Positions 1 to 11,655 are shown, counted from the first letter of the stretch. The stretch: 64,000 nucleotides of DNA from Argentina anserina (GCF_933775445.1 NC_065874.1:21274501-21338500); one strand, 5' to 3'. Notes: generated by a model not told the origin, from the sequence alone. Program-made: numbers and translations.

Positions 1-345
1 GGTTATGGCGCTTCATGAGTGAAATCGGGCTCGTCGTTGCCGAGGATGAGAAGAGGCGGGTGATGGGGTTGAACTCGTCGGTGATGGAGAAATGCCAAGT
101 TTATGTGTCATCAGAGGTGATGTGAGGCAACTAAAGAGTGAGGGATTGGCCGATTGGGTGTGGGAGCGGGTGCGGTTTTTCGCGGTGGTAGAAGTTGTAA
201 TTTATATGTTATTTATGGGCAACAATTTAAGAATTTTTCAAAATTGACTTTTTTTCTAATTTTCAAATATTACTTGACTGTTTTCTAATTACCACATCTA
301 AATTGACTTTTTTTTCATAAGAAACCCTTTTTATATTTAGAATTA
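1..345. mobile_element. MULE-like element terminus (partial)
   Basis: The segment ends with AT-rich spacer in which the phrase TTTTCTAATT recurs, followed by the terminal motif CATAAGAAACCCTTTTT near 317-333. The reverse complement of this terminus occurs at 40819-40870, so it is a repeated element end. The GC-rich part (1-190) has short open stretches but no recognisable protein. The other end lies outside the window and no target duplication can be tested. Assignment to the Mutator-like group is inference from the long AT-rich end shared in inverted orientation. Confidence 0.35.
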
Positions 346-832
346 CAGTAGGTGACATTATTATATTTTGTGAGGGCAAATCTCTATCTCTATTACTATA
401 ATTAGAAACCATTCATAGGGCTAATATCTTCATCAAAAATAATACGTATGAGGGCAAAAAAAAAAGTTAATAAAAAATTCAAGAGATAGAAAAAAGAGAA
501 GTTGAGGTGTAAACGGGTAGTAAAAAATACTATAATTCATTCCAAAGAAAAACGTGTAGACAAACTCTGACAATAATCTCATTTGGTTCCGAAGTGTTAA
601 TTTCTTGTGGCCACCGTCCCAATACACCGGAAAAAAACAGAAATTGGATTTAATTTTGAAAGAATAATAAAATGGATCAAAAACAAAAAAGTATTTATGT
701 CATCCACAAACTGGCCCCTCAGATTTGTAGGGCTTTCATCCCCAAAGAGGGCCCTCTTCTTCTCCCCAAACTTGTCTGTATTATTATTATCACTAATATG
801 TAGCATAGAAGAATCAGAATAATCTTCCAGCA

Positions 833-840
833 TCTATATA
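833..840 (+). promoter_or_regulatory. Putative TATA box of the RING gene
   Basis: The string TCTATATA lies about 140 bp upstream of the RING-gene start codon, followed by further TATA-rich words to about 877. The rest of 346-976 is AT-rich and holds no coding signal. Which TATA word is used cannot be decided from sequence alone. Confidence 0.35.
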
Positions 841-976
841 CTGTATTCTATATTCTATAGCTATATCTGTATATATTATTTCTTTTAGGAATCAGAAGAA
901 AGCTTGGTTTGGTTTCTCAGGCAATTTAAGTTAGATCAGTAGAATAAAAAAACTTGGACGAATTAGCAGATCGATC

Positions 977-3016
977 ATGACTTGGGTCGCCGCCCACGAT
1001 CTTGGAAATCAGGTACCTCTTGCCGCCTTCAGATCCAGTCCGTTTTTCTGTTTTATTTTTGTCAATTGTCGATGGCATGTTAATTTTTGCCCATGATCAG
1101 GGGGAAATGGAAAGCAAATTAGGTGAGTGTGAGAAGGGGAGATGCGGGAACCATGGTGGGGTTTGTGCAATTTGTTTGGATGAGATTATGCTTCAGGAAA
1201 CCGCTCTTGTAAAAGGTTGCGAGCATGCCTACTGGTTTGTCTCACCCTCTCTCGTCTCTCTCTCTGTGTCTCTTTTACCTTACTCGGTTGCGTATTTCAA
1301 GTTCCGCGTGTTGGTGTCGAAGCCTTAGCATCAGCATTGTTAGTATTGCAATTGTTATGGTAATTTATGAAATGGATGGTCCAACAGGTGGTCTGTTAAA
1401 AAATGTGTACTGGGTGAAACCTTGATGATATTGTTAATGTACCAAAAGAGCTTGTTGCTTCTCTACTTTGCTCATGTGCAATCTTTCTTATCTGGCAAAA
1501 GGATGGATATCATTTAATTATTTTTGTACACATATCTCTCCGTGTTTGTTAGTGTGTTCCAGTAGAGATTTCCTCTCCATATTCATCTTCACAGCCATTT
1601 TTCTGGAATATTTCTGTTCATTGAATAACTGAGCAATTCAGACTTTGAACAATGGGTTTTTTCGGCTCTGCTAATTTCTTTTGGAGTGTTCAAAAAATTA
1701 AGCATTGCTGTAGTTTAAAATCTTAACCAAGTATTTAACAAGTGAAGCAAGACCTTACTGCTTTGGACATAGCTTGGAGACGTTAATCTTAAGATCCCAA
1801 CATTTCAAATGTTTTTTGTTTCTATTATTGAGTGAGGAAAATTAGATGGGATACATCTGAAATCTAATCTTACTATAATTTTGTTCAAGTTTTCTGCTCA
1901 CTTTGCTGAAACTGAGTGTAAAACTCTCAATTCCAAGTTGAAAATTTCATTATTTCTGTAGGTTTGAGCTTTTAACTTTTTGGATGGATTTGGACCAAAT
2001 TTGATTGTTCACTTTGAATTTGGTCTCTAATACAGTATTTACGTTCATGTGAAAATCTCCCCCTTTTCAATTTGTCATTTGTTTAAAAACAGCTCTTGGA
2101 TATGGTTTTGAAAATTCTGTGGTTCTGTGCAGTGCTACTTGCATTCTCCGTTGGGTAACATACAGCAAATCACCCACCTGTCCTCAGTGCAAACATCCAT
2201 TCGAGTTCCTGAATGTTCATCGGTCACTTGATGGCAGGTATTGAATGGCCTTTTTTTTTCTTTTAATTATTTTTTTTTTGTGGGAAAAGGTTAAATATAG
2301 TTATGATCTCTGAGAAAGTACTTTTGTTTGGAAGGGGAAGATATTATGCTTATCAAAGTTCACTGATAAATATTTGGGGGAAGATTATCAATGTAGTGTT
2401 TAAAAATGAACCCAAAAAAGAAAAAGAGAACAAAGAACTGTTAATAGATATGAATGGTAAGGACCGAAGGTTAATGTCGACTGGGAACAGGTTGCATGAA
2501 AATTTCTAGGACGCGATATTTGTTGGTAGTTATTTAGCATGCTAAATAAATGAGCCTGTGGTTTAATCATATTCACTATGTTGGCTTTACAGCATACATG
2601 ATTATATGTTTGAGGAGAGTGTGTGTCTACTGCTTAGAGCAACATGGTTTGAGCCTCTAGTTGTGGAGGATCGTGAGGATGTGCATGCATATGATGATCC
2701 TGAAGATTATTTCCTCTACGAGGATGAAGAGGATGACCTAGATGAAGCTTACTTCAGCAGTTCATCGAGTATCCGTATCGGTAATCGAAGGTGGGGAGAT
2801 AATGGGTATGTGAGTGCTGGACGGCAAGAAGCAAGGCCCGCCCGCAGATCAAATATCCAGGAAGCAGGTGCTAGTTCTTCTCGTGAACCTAGAAAGAAAG
2901 AGGCTTTAATGGATAAAACTGGGAGACGGGCAAAGAGGGCACTTAAGCGAGAAGCTGCGGATAAGGCTGCTGCAGCCAAACATCAGCTGCATTTGGCAAG
3001 GTTGGGCGGGAAGTGA
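977..3016 (+). CDS. RING-finger (C3HC4) protein, putative E3 ubiquitin ligase, 4 exons
   Basis: Coding exons are 977-1012, 1101-1234, 2133-2237 and 2593-3016, all with GT-AG introns; the spliced frame is 232 residues and ends in TGA. The RING domain spans residues about 26-72 and is split by intron 2: Cys pairs CAIC and CPQC, with the middle CEH-xx-C-xx-C ligands formed across the splice between exons 2 and 3. It is therefore a C3HC4 (RING-HC) finger, the type that binds E2 enzymes and transfers ubiquitin. After it come a strongly acidic stretch (about residues 115-145, rich in Asp and Glu) and a basic Ala/Lys/Arg-rich C terminus that could form a helix. No signal peptide or membrane segment is seen, so it is probably soluble. 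The ATG at 977 was chosen because exon 1 is short, in frame and followed by a good donor. Substrate unknown. It resembles the Arabidopsis AT5G12310/AT5G19430 type from memory. Confidence 0.9.
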
Positions 3017-4171
3017 TTCCTGCAACATCACGTGCCTGGTTTTCTTCCCCAACCCCTTCTCCTGTACAGCTTCCATGACTGTTTTTTCTTTCGAGTACTT
3101 TCCAACTGAAATAATATACCTTTATACTAACGACCAGAAAGAAGGAAGATAATTAAAGTGAAGAGAACGCCGTCAAATAATAACCGGCTGGTACTCCATT
3201 GTATTCTTCTTTTATTTGAAATCTAGTCTTGGTTGATTAATTTGCTTTCCTACTGTTCCCCGTTAATTGTTTTGGGGTAGTTAGACCATTTGGGTCTCTT
3301 TGTTTTTGTTCTTTTTGTTTGTTTTTTATTTTTTTCGATGAGGCGCTGGAAGAAACCAATTGAAATTTAAACTTAAATGAGCTTCGCGTTATGGATGTTT
3401 TTTTTTTCATGAATTTGGTTGATATGAAATGGAAGAGTCCCAAAGAAATGGCAATTGCTGCTTATGGAGTGGCACCGAGCACTCTTTTGAATAAGTGTGG
3501 CAAGCTCTTGCAAGTATATTAACTGGAGATTGTCTGCAGAAGTCGTCATCACATATAAGCGAAGGCTCTCGCAAATGGTTATAGGTTTGAACGTTTCGTT
3601 TGACATTTGGTGGTAGCTGTTGAAGGTTGAAGTGGCCTATGCTCCAAGCCTCCAATAGCAACATTTTACTTCGTTTTCATCAGTCTTTATCTTTTTTCTT
3701 TGGAAGGTAGGAGATGCCATAAACTTGGTGGATTACTACCATAAGCCTCCCGCTGCTGTAAACTGACAGAAGGTACAATATTTCCTCATGAATGATGAGC
3801 AACTACTGCTCACCTACTCTTACTGGTGTTGCCTACTAATGCTCTTGTATTTCTATTGGCATTGGTTTCATGTGTTCTTATTACAACCGGAAATGATGGG
3901 ACCTCGTAGAATTTTACAGATAAGGAGAAAATGAGGCAATCCCACAGAATCCCCAAGGTCTTTGACCCTATACAGCCTCAATTTTGCTCATCAAGAAAGC
4001 CCGGATTAATATCATATACGAAGGGCAATTGCTTGCAAATCTTGACCTGTGTTTGTGGGACGGGACTGTTAAGACATTGTATTTTAAGAGAGTTGCCTTG
4101 TAACTATGGGGAGCATATTAGTGATGGAGAAAGGGTGGAAGATGGAGGGCCTGCAAGTAGCTGAGTGGAGC
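3017..4171. other. Intergenic region between RING gene and C2 gene
   Basis: The first 200 bp are the probable 3' UTR of the RING gene, with AATAAT-like words near 3110. Beyond that there are short open frames on both strands (for example 3931-4164, plus) that match no family I recognise and have no splice context. I see no gene here. Confidence 0.5.
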
Positions 4172-4180
4172 CTGTAATGC

Positions 4181-4678
4181 TATGTAGCACTAACACCGAC
4201 ACGGACACTGTGACACCGACACGGCGCGACACCGCGATACGGCAAATCTAAAAAACAGAGATCCCGACACGGCAATTTATATAAAATTTAATATACTTAT
4301 TAATACATAAAAGAAATATATAACACATGAAATAATGTCAAATTAAAGTTTCAAGTTCATTCCATTGCATAACAATTCAAAACAAATAAATATAAGGAAA
4401 GAAGAAAGGGAAAACAATGGGACTGAAATAAAAATTGGGTTTTTTTGTCTGTTTAGTTTTCATTTTCTGTTTTTATAATCTAAAATGATGACGTGACATG
4501 TCGGAATTATGATGTAGCGTGTCGGTCAAAGTGTCGGGAAAGTGTCAAAAAAGTCAATATTGATGACACGCCACGTGGAGTGTCGAACACGGTGTAGGGA
4601 AGTGTCGGGCCGTGTCGGAGTGTCGGGAAGTGTCGGACACTTCGACACTCCAACTTTAGAAGTGTCGGTGCTACATAG
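4181..4678. mobile_element. MULE-type MITE with GACACGG subterminal repeats
   Basis: The terminal inverted repeat reads CTATGTAGCAC at the left and its complement GTGCTACATAG at the right. The flanks are CTGTAATGC (4172-4180) and CTGTAATGT (4679-4687), a 9-bp target duplication with one mismatch, which is the Mutator hallmark. Both ends are filled with many copies of the words GACACGG, GTGTCGG and CCGACAC, typical of transposase-binding subterminal repeats. There is no coding capacity, so it is non-autonomous. It belongs to the same family as the element at 45297-45873. Confidence 0.8.
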
Positions 4679-4767
4679 CTGTAATGTCAAGCAACGCAAC
4701 CGCCCTATAGAAATCGCCATCATTCACCCACCTCCTCACGATTTAAAGTGCATGAGAAAAAGAGCAA

Positions 4768-4777
4768 CTATATATTA
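4768..4777 (+). promoter_or_regulatory. Putative TATA box of the C2-domain gene
   Basis: CTATATATTA is followed about 20-30 bp downstream by a CA-rich stretch (4790-4910) that looks like a plant leader. It lies only 90 bp downstream of the MITE that ends at 4678, so everything upstream of the core promoter is transposon sequence. A donor-like CTGTAAGT at about 4909-4916 and acceptor-like CAG words near 5205-5210 suggest an intron in the 5' UTR. Confidence 0.5.
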
Positions 4778-4781
4778 ACAT

Positions 4782-4824
4782 CAACAACATCATCATCGCC
4801 GTCATCATCATCATCATCATCACC
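4782..4824 (+). repeat. ATC trinucleotide microsatellite in 5' leader
   Basis: A run of CAT/ATC triplets (broken by CGCCGT near 4798) lies in the presumed 5' leader of the C2-domain gene. Such runs are often length-variable between plants. It is not translated in the predicted gene. Confidence 0.8.
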
Positions 4825-5230
4825 TTTCTTTGGTTTCCATTCCTTTCTTCTCTTCACTCCCACCACCTACTACCAAACCCACCACGAGGCAAGCTCAACA
4901 ATTCCCACTGTAAGTCTCTCTCCTAGCTCAATTGGCATTTCTTTCTTTAGCAAAATGCTTTGCTTCAATACATAGATTGATCATGAAAAGTTCACTATTA
5001 TAGTTTTAGAAGCAAAGGCTTGATTTGTTTTTGGTTAGGACGTCAATTTGCTATTGAGTACCTCACGTTTCAAGGATGAAACAGACTTGCTCTAAGATGC
5101 TATATTGAGCACTTGAGCAATTATCTATATCGATTCTGTTTCTCTTCTCTTGTTGAAGAAGAAATATTCATGGTACCAAATAGAAAGTAGAGTAATATAT
5201 ATTAGCAGCTAGGAAGCTATTAGAACAATA

Positions 5231-6487
5231 ATGGAATCATTCAGGCAAGCAACTGGGTTCCGGTACGACCTGGATACGAACACATTAGGTGGTGATGATG
5301 AAGACTTTTCAGGGATTCTTGAGATCTTTGCTCATCATGCTAGGAACCTTCACAACATATGTATTTATGAAAACCAAGATGTCTATGCAAAGTTCTCTCT
5401 TACTTACAATCCAGATGAGACCCTCTCAACTAGGATCATCAATGGAGGTGGAAAGAATCCAGAGTTCAATGAAAACTTGAGGATGAAAATCACTCAAATT
5501 GATGCTGTTTTAAAATGTGAGATATGGATGCTTAGCAGGGCCAGAAACTTTATGGAAGACCAGCTCCTGGGATTCACTTTGGTCCCAATTTCTGAAGTCA
5601 TTGGGAAAGGAAAGCAGACTCGAGATTATAGTCTTTCTTCCACTGACCTCTTCCATTCCCCAGCTGGAACTGTGCAGTTGACTCTTTCTCTCATCCCATC
5701 TTTGCCTATCAAATCATCTGCTAACTCATCCATAACTTCCGAAGTAGTACTGCTCGAGCGAACGATATCAGAAGAAGTAATGTTACACCCAGTTGAGTAT
5801 TCCAGGATTGAATTCCCTGATATCAATGTAGTAAGTCAGAATCAGCAAATGGTGACGGAGTACTTTGACTTGGCAAAGCACAAGCATGGTTCTGAAGCAC
5901 TAGTTGCCTCGTTTCTTCGTCTTGGTGCATCTCCTGATCAGGACTATGAAATGATTGTGAGTTCATCACCTAATGAGAACATCCAAAACTCCTGCTTCTT
6001 AATATCCACCACAACAAGCTTGAGTGATGACAGAAACAACAACTCTGCTGATTCAATCGTGAAAAAGAGTGGTGTGGCCTCTGCTAATCAAACTTGTGCT
6101 GCTTGTCCAGGCACTCCAACCTCAAGGAAGGGAAGAGAAGCCTCTTCCGGAGAGGAAAAGTTGAATTTCATGGACAAGGAACAAAATGAGGAAGAGAAGA
6201 TGAACAAGGAACATAATAATGGTTCGGGTCAATTTGATCAAGTGTATTCTGCTCCACTTGCAAATATGAACTCGGAGGCTGAGCAATCTGCACTGCAACA
6301 ACAAATAGTCGACATGTACATGAGAAGCATGAAACAGTTTACTGAGTCTCTGGCAAACATGAAGCTCCCAATGGATCTTGATAAACCCGAATGTGAAGAC
6401 CGCGGTGAAGTCATTCTGAACAACAGCTTAGAACTTGATAAAAAGGACGGATCAAGAGTCTTTTATGGTAGCAGGGCATTCTTCTGA
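5231..6487 (+). CDS. C2-domain (calcium-dependent lipid-binding type) protein, single exon
   Basis: An uninterrupted 418-residue frame. Residues about 28-150 form a single N-terminal C2 domain: GILEIFAHHARNL begins the first strand, DVYAKFSL, KNPEFNENLRM and DQLLGFTLVPISEV are the usual core strands, and GTVQLTLSL closes it. C2 domains bind phospholipid, often with calcium through loop aspartates; here Asp residues are present in the loops but I cannot confirm a full calcium site. The remaining 260 residues are polar and low-complexity, with an acidic Lys/Glu stretch near residues 300-330 and no membrane segment, so the protein probably attaches to membranes through the C2 domain. The first ATG of the frame is used. 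It resembles the Arabidopsis AT5G12300 class (single-exon CaLB protein) from memory. Its neighbour upstream is the RING gene. Confidence 0.88.
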   Translation: MESFRQATGFRYDLDTNTLGGDDEDFSGILEIFAHHARNLHNICIYENQDVYAKFSLTYNPDETLSTRIINGGGKNPEFNENLRMKITQIDAVLKCEIWMLSRARNFMEDQLLGFTLVPISEVIGKGKQTRDYSLSSTDLFHSPAGTVQLTLSLIPSLPIKSSANSSITSEVVLLERTISEEVMLHPVEYSRIEFPDINVVSQNQQMVTEYFDLAKHKHGSEALVASFLRLGASPDQDYEMIVSSSPNENIQNSCFLISTTTSLSDDRNNNSADSIVKKSGVASANQTCAACPGTPTSRKGREASSGEEKLNFMDKEQNEEEKMNKEHNNGSGQFDQVYSAPLANMNSEAEQSALQQQIVDMYMRSMKQFTESLANMKLPMDLDKPECEDRGEVILNNSLELDKKDGSRVFYGSRAFF

Positions 6488-7027
6488 GTCTGAGTATTTG
6501 AGTAGTAGCTAACTGATTCTGCAATGCAATACTTGAGGGTACAAATGAGTTTATTTAGAAACAAGAATGATTCTTATCTATCGTTAACAATCTTAGTTTC
6601 ACCGAAAGCATTGAATTTTTTTAGAAACTTGTTTAACTGTTGCATGAACTGCTGCTTCAAATTCAGGTTTTGTTGTTGCATTAAGCCATTAACTACGATG
6701 ACCAAATGTTGATGCCTGCTGAATCTGCTTAATAGCAGTGTTACTGTAATTCCGCATTTGCGTTCAGGATAGAATTCTCTATTTACTGCTGATCATTATT
6801 TTGGCATTATAGGATTCTAAAATTAATTTTCCATGATCTTCAACTCAATCAACAAGACCACTCAATCAAGAAAGAAAGAGTGAAAGGCAACATACAGCTC
6901 ACTGAACTATGGTCTAGAAGCCATATATAATTGCATTTCAATGATTTCATACCGCGGCTCTTTTTTCGCTCTCTCTCCCTAAAGCCTCTGCCGCTTAATT
7001 AGGGTTAGGGTTTTTCTAGTGAAAACA
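6488..7027 (+). other. 3' UTR of the C2 gene and spacer
   Basis: AT-rich sequence without a convincing frame. The first 200-300 bp are the likely 3' UTR of the C2 gene. From about 6840 the sequence changes to the leader of the dead LINE-like gene, which includes the word TTAGGGTTAGGG near 6998-7010; this is a single short copy, not a telomere array. Confidence 0.5.
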
Positions 7028-7576
7028 ATGAGCTGTGAGACGCAAATTCTATCGATGGCAACGTCCTCTCCCTCTGTTGCTTCCACGGCTGCCCATCTAG
7101 CAGCCTCTCCCTCTCCAACGAAGAACCAGTTGATTTGGGAAATCTCAAGTGCCCTAAGGTCGGTTTCATTGCTCTGCGCTTCTACCTTGTTGGAAAGCTC
7201 AATATGGTTCACGCAGCCTCCTTTGATGCTTTCAGAGGTGCTATCCTCTCGATGTGGAGGCTTAGCGCTCCGGTAGAGATCCAAGCTAGCTAGAGGAGAT
7301 CACTAGCTACTTGTTTACGTTCAGAAATGTCAAGGATGTTGATCGTGTGAAAGTAGGTGGTCCTTGGGGTTTTTAGCGCACAATGATCTTGCTGAACGAC
7401 TATTATGGATTTTCTGATATCATGGCGGTGCCTCTCGAGTTTATGTTGATTTGGGTGGAGGTTAAAAACCTACCGATGGCGCTGCATACTCCAGCATCGG
7501 TTGAAGATAGATACACACAATTTTAGCCGTGGGATTGTTCGATTTGTGTAACCCTCCTTCTTCATAATCCGGTGAG

Positions 7577-8383
7577 CAGTGGCGGATCCAGGATTTAGGG
7601 ATAGGGTGGACTTGAAATTTTTCTTTCAATTGAAGTGATCAAAAAAATTAGACAAGTATAATGTCAAATAGACTAAAAAGATCCAAAATCGTACACTCCT
7701 CGGGTCCTTGACTCCTAATGGGTTTGTATTGAGAGAATATAAGAAAAATGATATTTATAACAAGAATCCACCCAAAAAGAAGTAGGAAAAAGAGAAAACG
7801 AAATTGTTGCAAATTGGAATCAAACTAAATTGGGTTTGTATTGAGAGAATGTAATAAAAATGATATTTATAATAAGAAATCCACCTAAAAAAGTAGGAAA
7901 AAGAGAAAAAAAAGTTGCTGCAAATTGGAATCGAACTTGGGTGGCTCAAATGGAAGTCATGTCAATTAACCAAGCCTACTAACAACTCAAACATCTATAT
8001 TGGGGTATAGTAAAATTTTTATCAGAACAATTTCGGGTAAAAAAAATGATATTTATAACAAGAAATCCACCCAAAAAGAAGTAGGAAAAAGAGAAAAACG
8101 AAGTTGTTACAAATTGGAATCAAACTAAATTGGGTTTGTATTGAGAGAATGTAAGAAAAATGATATTAATAATAAGAAATTCACCCAAAAAGAAGTAGGA
8201 AAAAGAGGAAAAAAAATTTGCTGTAAATTGGAATCGAACTTGGGTGGCTCAAATGCAAGTCATGTCAGTTAACCAAGTCTACTAACAACTCAAAACATCC
8301 ATATTGGGGTATGGTAAAAAATTTATCAGAACAATTTCGGGTGGACTTGAGTCCACCCATCACTACACGTAGGTCTGCCACTG
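7577..8383. mobile_element. hAT-type MITE (8-bp TSD)
   Basis: The ends are CAGTGGCGGATC at the left and the imperfect complement GGTCTGCCACTG at the right. The flanking octamer CCGGTGAG is perfectly repeated at 7569-7576 and 8384-8391, an 8-bp target duplication typical of hAT elements. It is AT-rich, has no transposase frame and is therefore non-autonomous. It interrupts the LINE-like gene between the DUF4283 part and the zinc knuckle. Confidence 0.92.
7745..8341. repeat. Internal tandem duplication of about 300 bp in the hAT MITE
   Basis: Two diverged copies (about 7745-8039 and 8041-8341) begin with AATGATATTTATAACAAG and end with ATCAGAACAATTTCGGGT. Each copy is itself built from two shorter related halves that share GTAGGAAAAAGAG and CAAATTGGAATC. 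Each copy also holds a tRNA T-arm-like word (AATCGAACTTGG). Confidence 0.85.
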
Positions 8384-9260
8384 CCGGTGAGGCTTGAAGG
8401 TCATCTAAGAATTGCACCGGAGCTGGAGGAGGTGATTTTGGTTTCCTATCGCTATGAATGTCTCTTGGGGAGGTGTCGAATCTGTACCATGATTAATCAT
8501 GGAGGATTAGACTGTCCTCTTGCAGCGAAGGAAGAAGTAGAGGAGGAAGCTACTCTTGCGACTCCGGCTACATACTCCGGTGGTTCCTGAGTCGGTTGCG
8601 GAGGTTAGGGTTTTGGAATCTCAATCTCAAACTCTAATTACTCTGCCTCAATTTGAGAGTTATGTACTGATGCATCCTGTAGTGGAGGTGAGGCAGTGCC
8701 CTAGTCTGGTGAGGGAGATGCAGTCTCCCTCAAGGTTGAGCCTGGTTTCGGGTGGGCGCCGCCCTAGGAAGTTGTTGCAGGGCCTCCTGAGAAGCGTGGT
8801 AGACAAAGCTTGAAGCTTAGAGCGGTTAATCTCTCTCCAAAAAAGTTTGGTCTCAAGGCTATGGCGACGAGGGTGCTAGGTATATGCCGTTCTCCACTAA
8901 AACTGGGCCATCCCCATGGGAAGAGAAACAAGAAACCCTCCTCCCTCAGGCAACTCAATATGGAGGATGCGGCAGAGATGGAGATGACCTTGGTGGCATT
9001 CATTCGAACGACCAATTCTAAGGGAGAGGTGCATGTGGAGGAGGTGCAAGTGGAGGAGATGGAGCAGGGCTCGAAAAGAGTGAGGACAATGCTAGAAGCC
9101 TCCATGCAGGGGCGGATGGCGAGTAGTTTCCTAGCTGCACCATGAAAGATCATCTCTCTTGTTTTTTTTTTTTTCAATTTTACTAACATTGCGAGTATAC
9201 AATTGATACCCAGGGCATGTGTTAGCATCAAAAGTCATTAGATTAGACTCGTGGGAGTTA

Positions 9261-10840
9261 TGATAGGAGCACAAAGTGTGACGTTCTTAATGTGTATATG
9301 TCATATTCTTATGTTTTGTTACTTCTTATTTAGTTGTTTTAGGTTCATATTTGTCATTTCTATATTCTAAGGAGAGCTATTTCGAATTTATATGAATTGA
9401 TGATGAAATTGTGCTAAGTGTTAGAACTCCTTATTGAGCTAGGATTCCTTACTCGACTAGGACTCTACTTTCCTATTTTCATTCTTTCCTATTCCTTAAT
9501 TGACGATTTCTTTTCAGGAAAGACAAATCATATTTGGAAAGGAAGAAGAGATGTCGAGATGCATTCCTAGTGAGACAAGGAAATCATGTTCGAGTTGAAG
9601 AAGAAGAAGAAGAAGAAGAGGAGGCCGGCCTATCTACCCTAGTTGGACCAAGAATGATGCCGTGCAGCCCTTATATGGTCTCCCTATTGGACTTGGGTTC
9701 CTACATCAAGTTAGATATGGAGTACATGAATCAAATCCATAAAAAGAAGATTTCAGCTTCCCAATTGGATTCTACTTCCTTATAGGACGGCAAGAGGGCT
9801 TCCTAGACTCCTATATATAGAGGCTCGGCCTCCCCATATATTCATCATCAACCTTGCACGCAAGCACCAGCCATAGCTCTGCTGCAACACTTTTCCATCC
9901 TCCCAAGAAATCCTAAAACCGAAATTCATCTTTTTCCACCCTTTGGATTCGAAGCAAGTAGCCTAGGATCTGCGTTTGCTTGGAATAACCCCTGTAGGAT
10001 TATTTCAAAGTGTAACTCTATGATTTTCATGTTTTATTTCGGTTTTATGTTTTCTTGTTCTTAGATGATTTCTGTTTTTGTTTTGTTAAAGTTCAATTCA
10101 ATCTTGTCTATGAGATAGTTGTTCTTTCGAATTGTGTATGAATTAAAGATTTCGATTTCTATTTCAATGATTTCTGTTTTGATGCCGTGAGTTATTGTTC
10201 CATGTTCTTGATCAAATTTCGATGTGTTCATATATTGCATGTGTGATTAAGACAAGTAGTTGATGTTGCATATGTTAATAATTCAAAGTTAGTAACGATT
10301 ATGATACAAATAGTGGATTAATTGTTCTTTGGTTTTTCCACCGATTTTTTATTCTAAGTTCGGCATTGGATAGGTACTTAAAACATGTTGATTTCTCTAT
10401 GTGATATGTAATTGCATGATGAATTGGTATGTTAGATTTCGTAGCAAGACAAGTAGTTAAGCTCGAATGTATCCATGTATTAGGAACCAAGTAGGAATTT
10501 GATGCATGATCGAACTTAGTTTGGAATCTTGATACCTACGGCATGAACATGAATGAGAAGGGAATTCGATGGCTTTTGTTCTTACATGATTTGTTTGGTA
10601 ATTGTTTATGTGTTGGTTGGTTGATTACATGTATATATTAGTTTAGGTTTTATTTTCTGGTTTTGACTTTCAATCCGAAACCTATATATCAACCCTTTTT
10701 TATCTTTATGAATTCGTGTTAATTGATGTGATCCTAAGCTTTGGCTGGATCCCCGGTTTGTGAATGATACTCTCTTGCTTTATACTACTAATGATGTGTA
10801 CATGGTTAAATATTGATGTCGAGTAATCGAGCACTCATCA
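9261..10840 (+). repeat. Solo LTR, Athila-like Ty3/gypsy family
   Basis: It starts TGATAGGAGCACAAAG and ends GAGCACTCATCA (TG...CA). It is bounded by the 5-bp target duplication AGTTA (9256-9260 and 10841-10845). The sequence matches the LTRs of the full element at 13549-23536 over most of its length, including the TATATA-rich leader words near 9810-9835 and a GAA run near 9597-9622. No internal retrotransposon sequence remains, so it arose by LTR-LTR recombination. Confidence 0.92.
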
Positions 10841-10845
10841 AGTTA

Positions 10846-11655
10846 CTATGCTTTAGTTTTTGCTTTAGTGTTTTCTTGTTTTCGTTTCAGACTTTCTTAA
10901 ACTTTGGTTTGTATAATAAGCGTATTTTTACGCATTTACTTGTTTTCTTATGTTAGCTTGTATAAGAGGTAGATTGTCACCTCTTATATTTGATCCTTGT
11001 GATCGTGCATGACTCTTTGCCAGATGAAATTAATTCATTTCCCTAAAAAAATATTATGGTCCAAAATCTCAACAACCAAAAAACAAGTACAAAAATACTG
11101 ACATAAATACCACAAATACCATTGGAGGCAAACTACCATGCATTGTTGTCGTGGACACCAACTACATCTTTGAGGAATAGAGGAGTACTAAGTCGGAGTG
11201 ATGATGCCCGATAACCTGATGTTAGTCATATCTCAATGTTGAAATCATATGGAACTCTCCCACAACCCTGAGGAATACTAGATGAAATTTAGGGACACGT
11301 AACAGTAGTTTGTATAAAAATAGATTATACAACATACACAAGTAGTGTGTGTGTTTTTCTTTTTGAATAAATGAATCATTTCTAAGAATCAACATGAACA
11401 TGCTCCATCCTCGTGAGTTATGTTGAACTTGAAACATGAAAAATTACCAAAATCTGAGAATAATCTAAAACTTTAGTAATCTCCATGATAAAATCATAAA
11501 ATAAGCTCAAAATCCCGAATCAAAACATGTCAGCTAACTAAGTTTGACACAACCCGCCCTAAATATTACTCTAATACTTAAAATAAGTCGTACGAAGACC
11601 ACCTCTAAATAAGTCACGCCAAAATTTCAACATTTTTTCATTTGAAAGTAGCCAA
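10846..11655. other. Non-coding spacer
   Basis: AT-rich sequence between a solo LTR and the CACTA-like element. Short open frames only; I see no gene or repeat structure I can name. Confidence 0.4.

Larger units (their letters stand above)
7028..9145 (+). pseudogene. LINE ORF1-like gene (DUF4283 + CCHC zinc knuckle), broken
   Basis: The plus strand carries the landmarks of the DUF4283/zf-CCHC_4 proteins encoded as ORF1 of plant LINEs: the VGGPWGF motif near 7353-7373, a following strand with PLEFMLIWVEVKNLPM (about 7432-7480), then after the inserted MITE the YECLLGRCRICTMINHG knuckle (about 8454-8505, Cys-x2-Cys with downstream His and Cys). Such proteins bind nucleic acid and package the element RNA. 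The frame is dead: an in-frame TAG directly after PWGF (7374-7376), a later stop near 7525, a changed frame downstream, and the 807-bp insertion at 7577-8383. The C-terminal part to 9145 is still open in pieces. No reverse transcriptase follows, so it is a partial LINE copy or a derived gene that died. Confidence 0.75.

Noticed and set aside
3931..4164. 77-codon plus-strand frame between the RING and C2 genes
   Set aside because: No splice context, no recognisable domain, and composition like the surrounding spacer.
6998..7010. TTAGGGTTAGGG word that resembles a telomere repeat
   Set aside because: Under two units of the animal-type motif; plant telomeres use TTTAGGG, and such words are common in plant leaders.
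8764..9231. 155-codon minus-strand frame
   Set aside because: Antisense to the LINE ORF1-like pseudogene, whose plus-strand motifs are recognisable.
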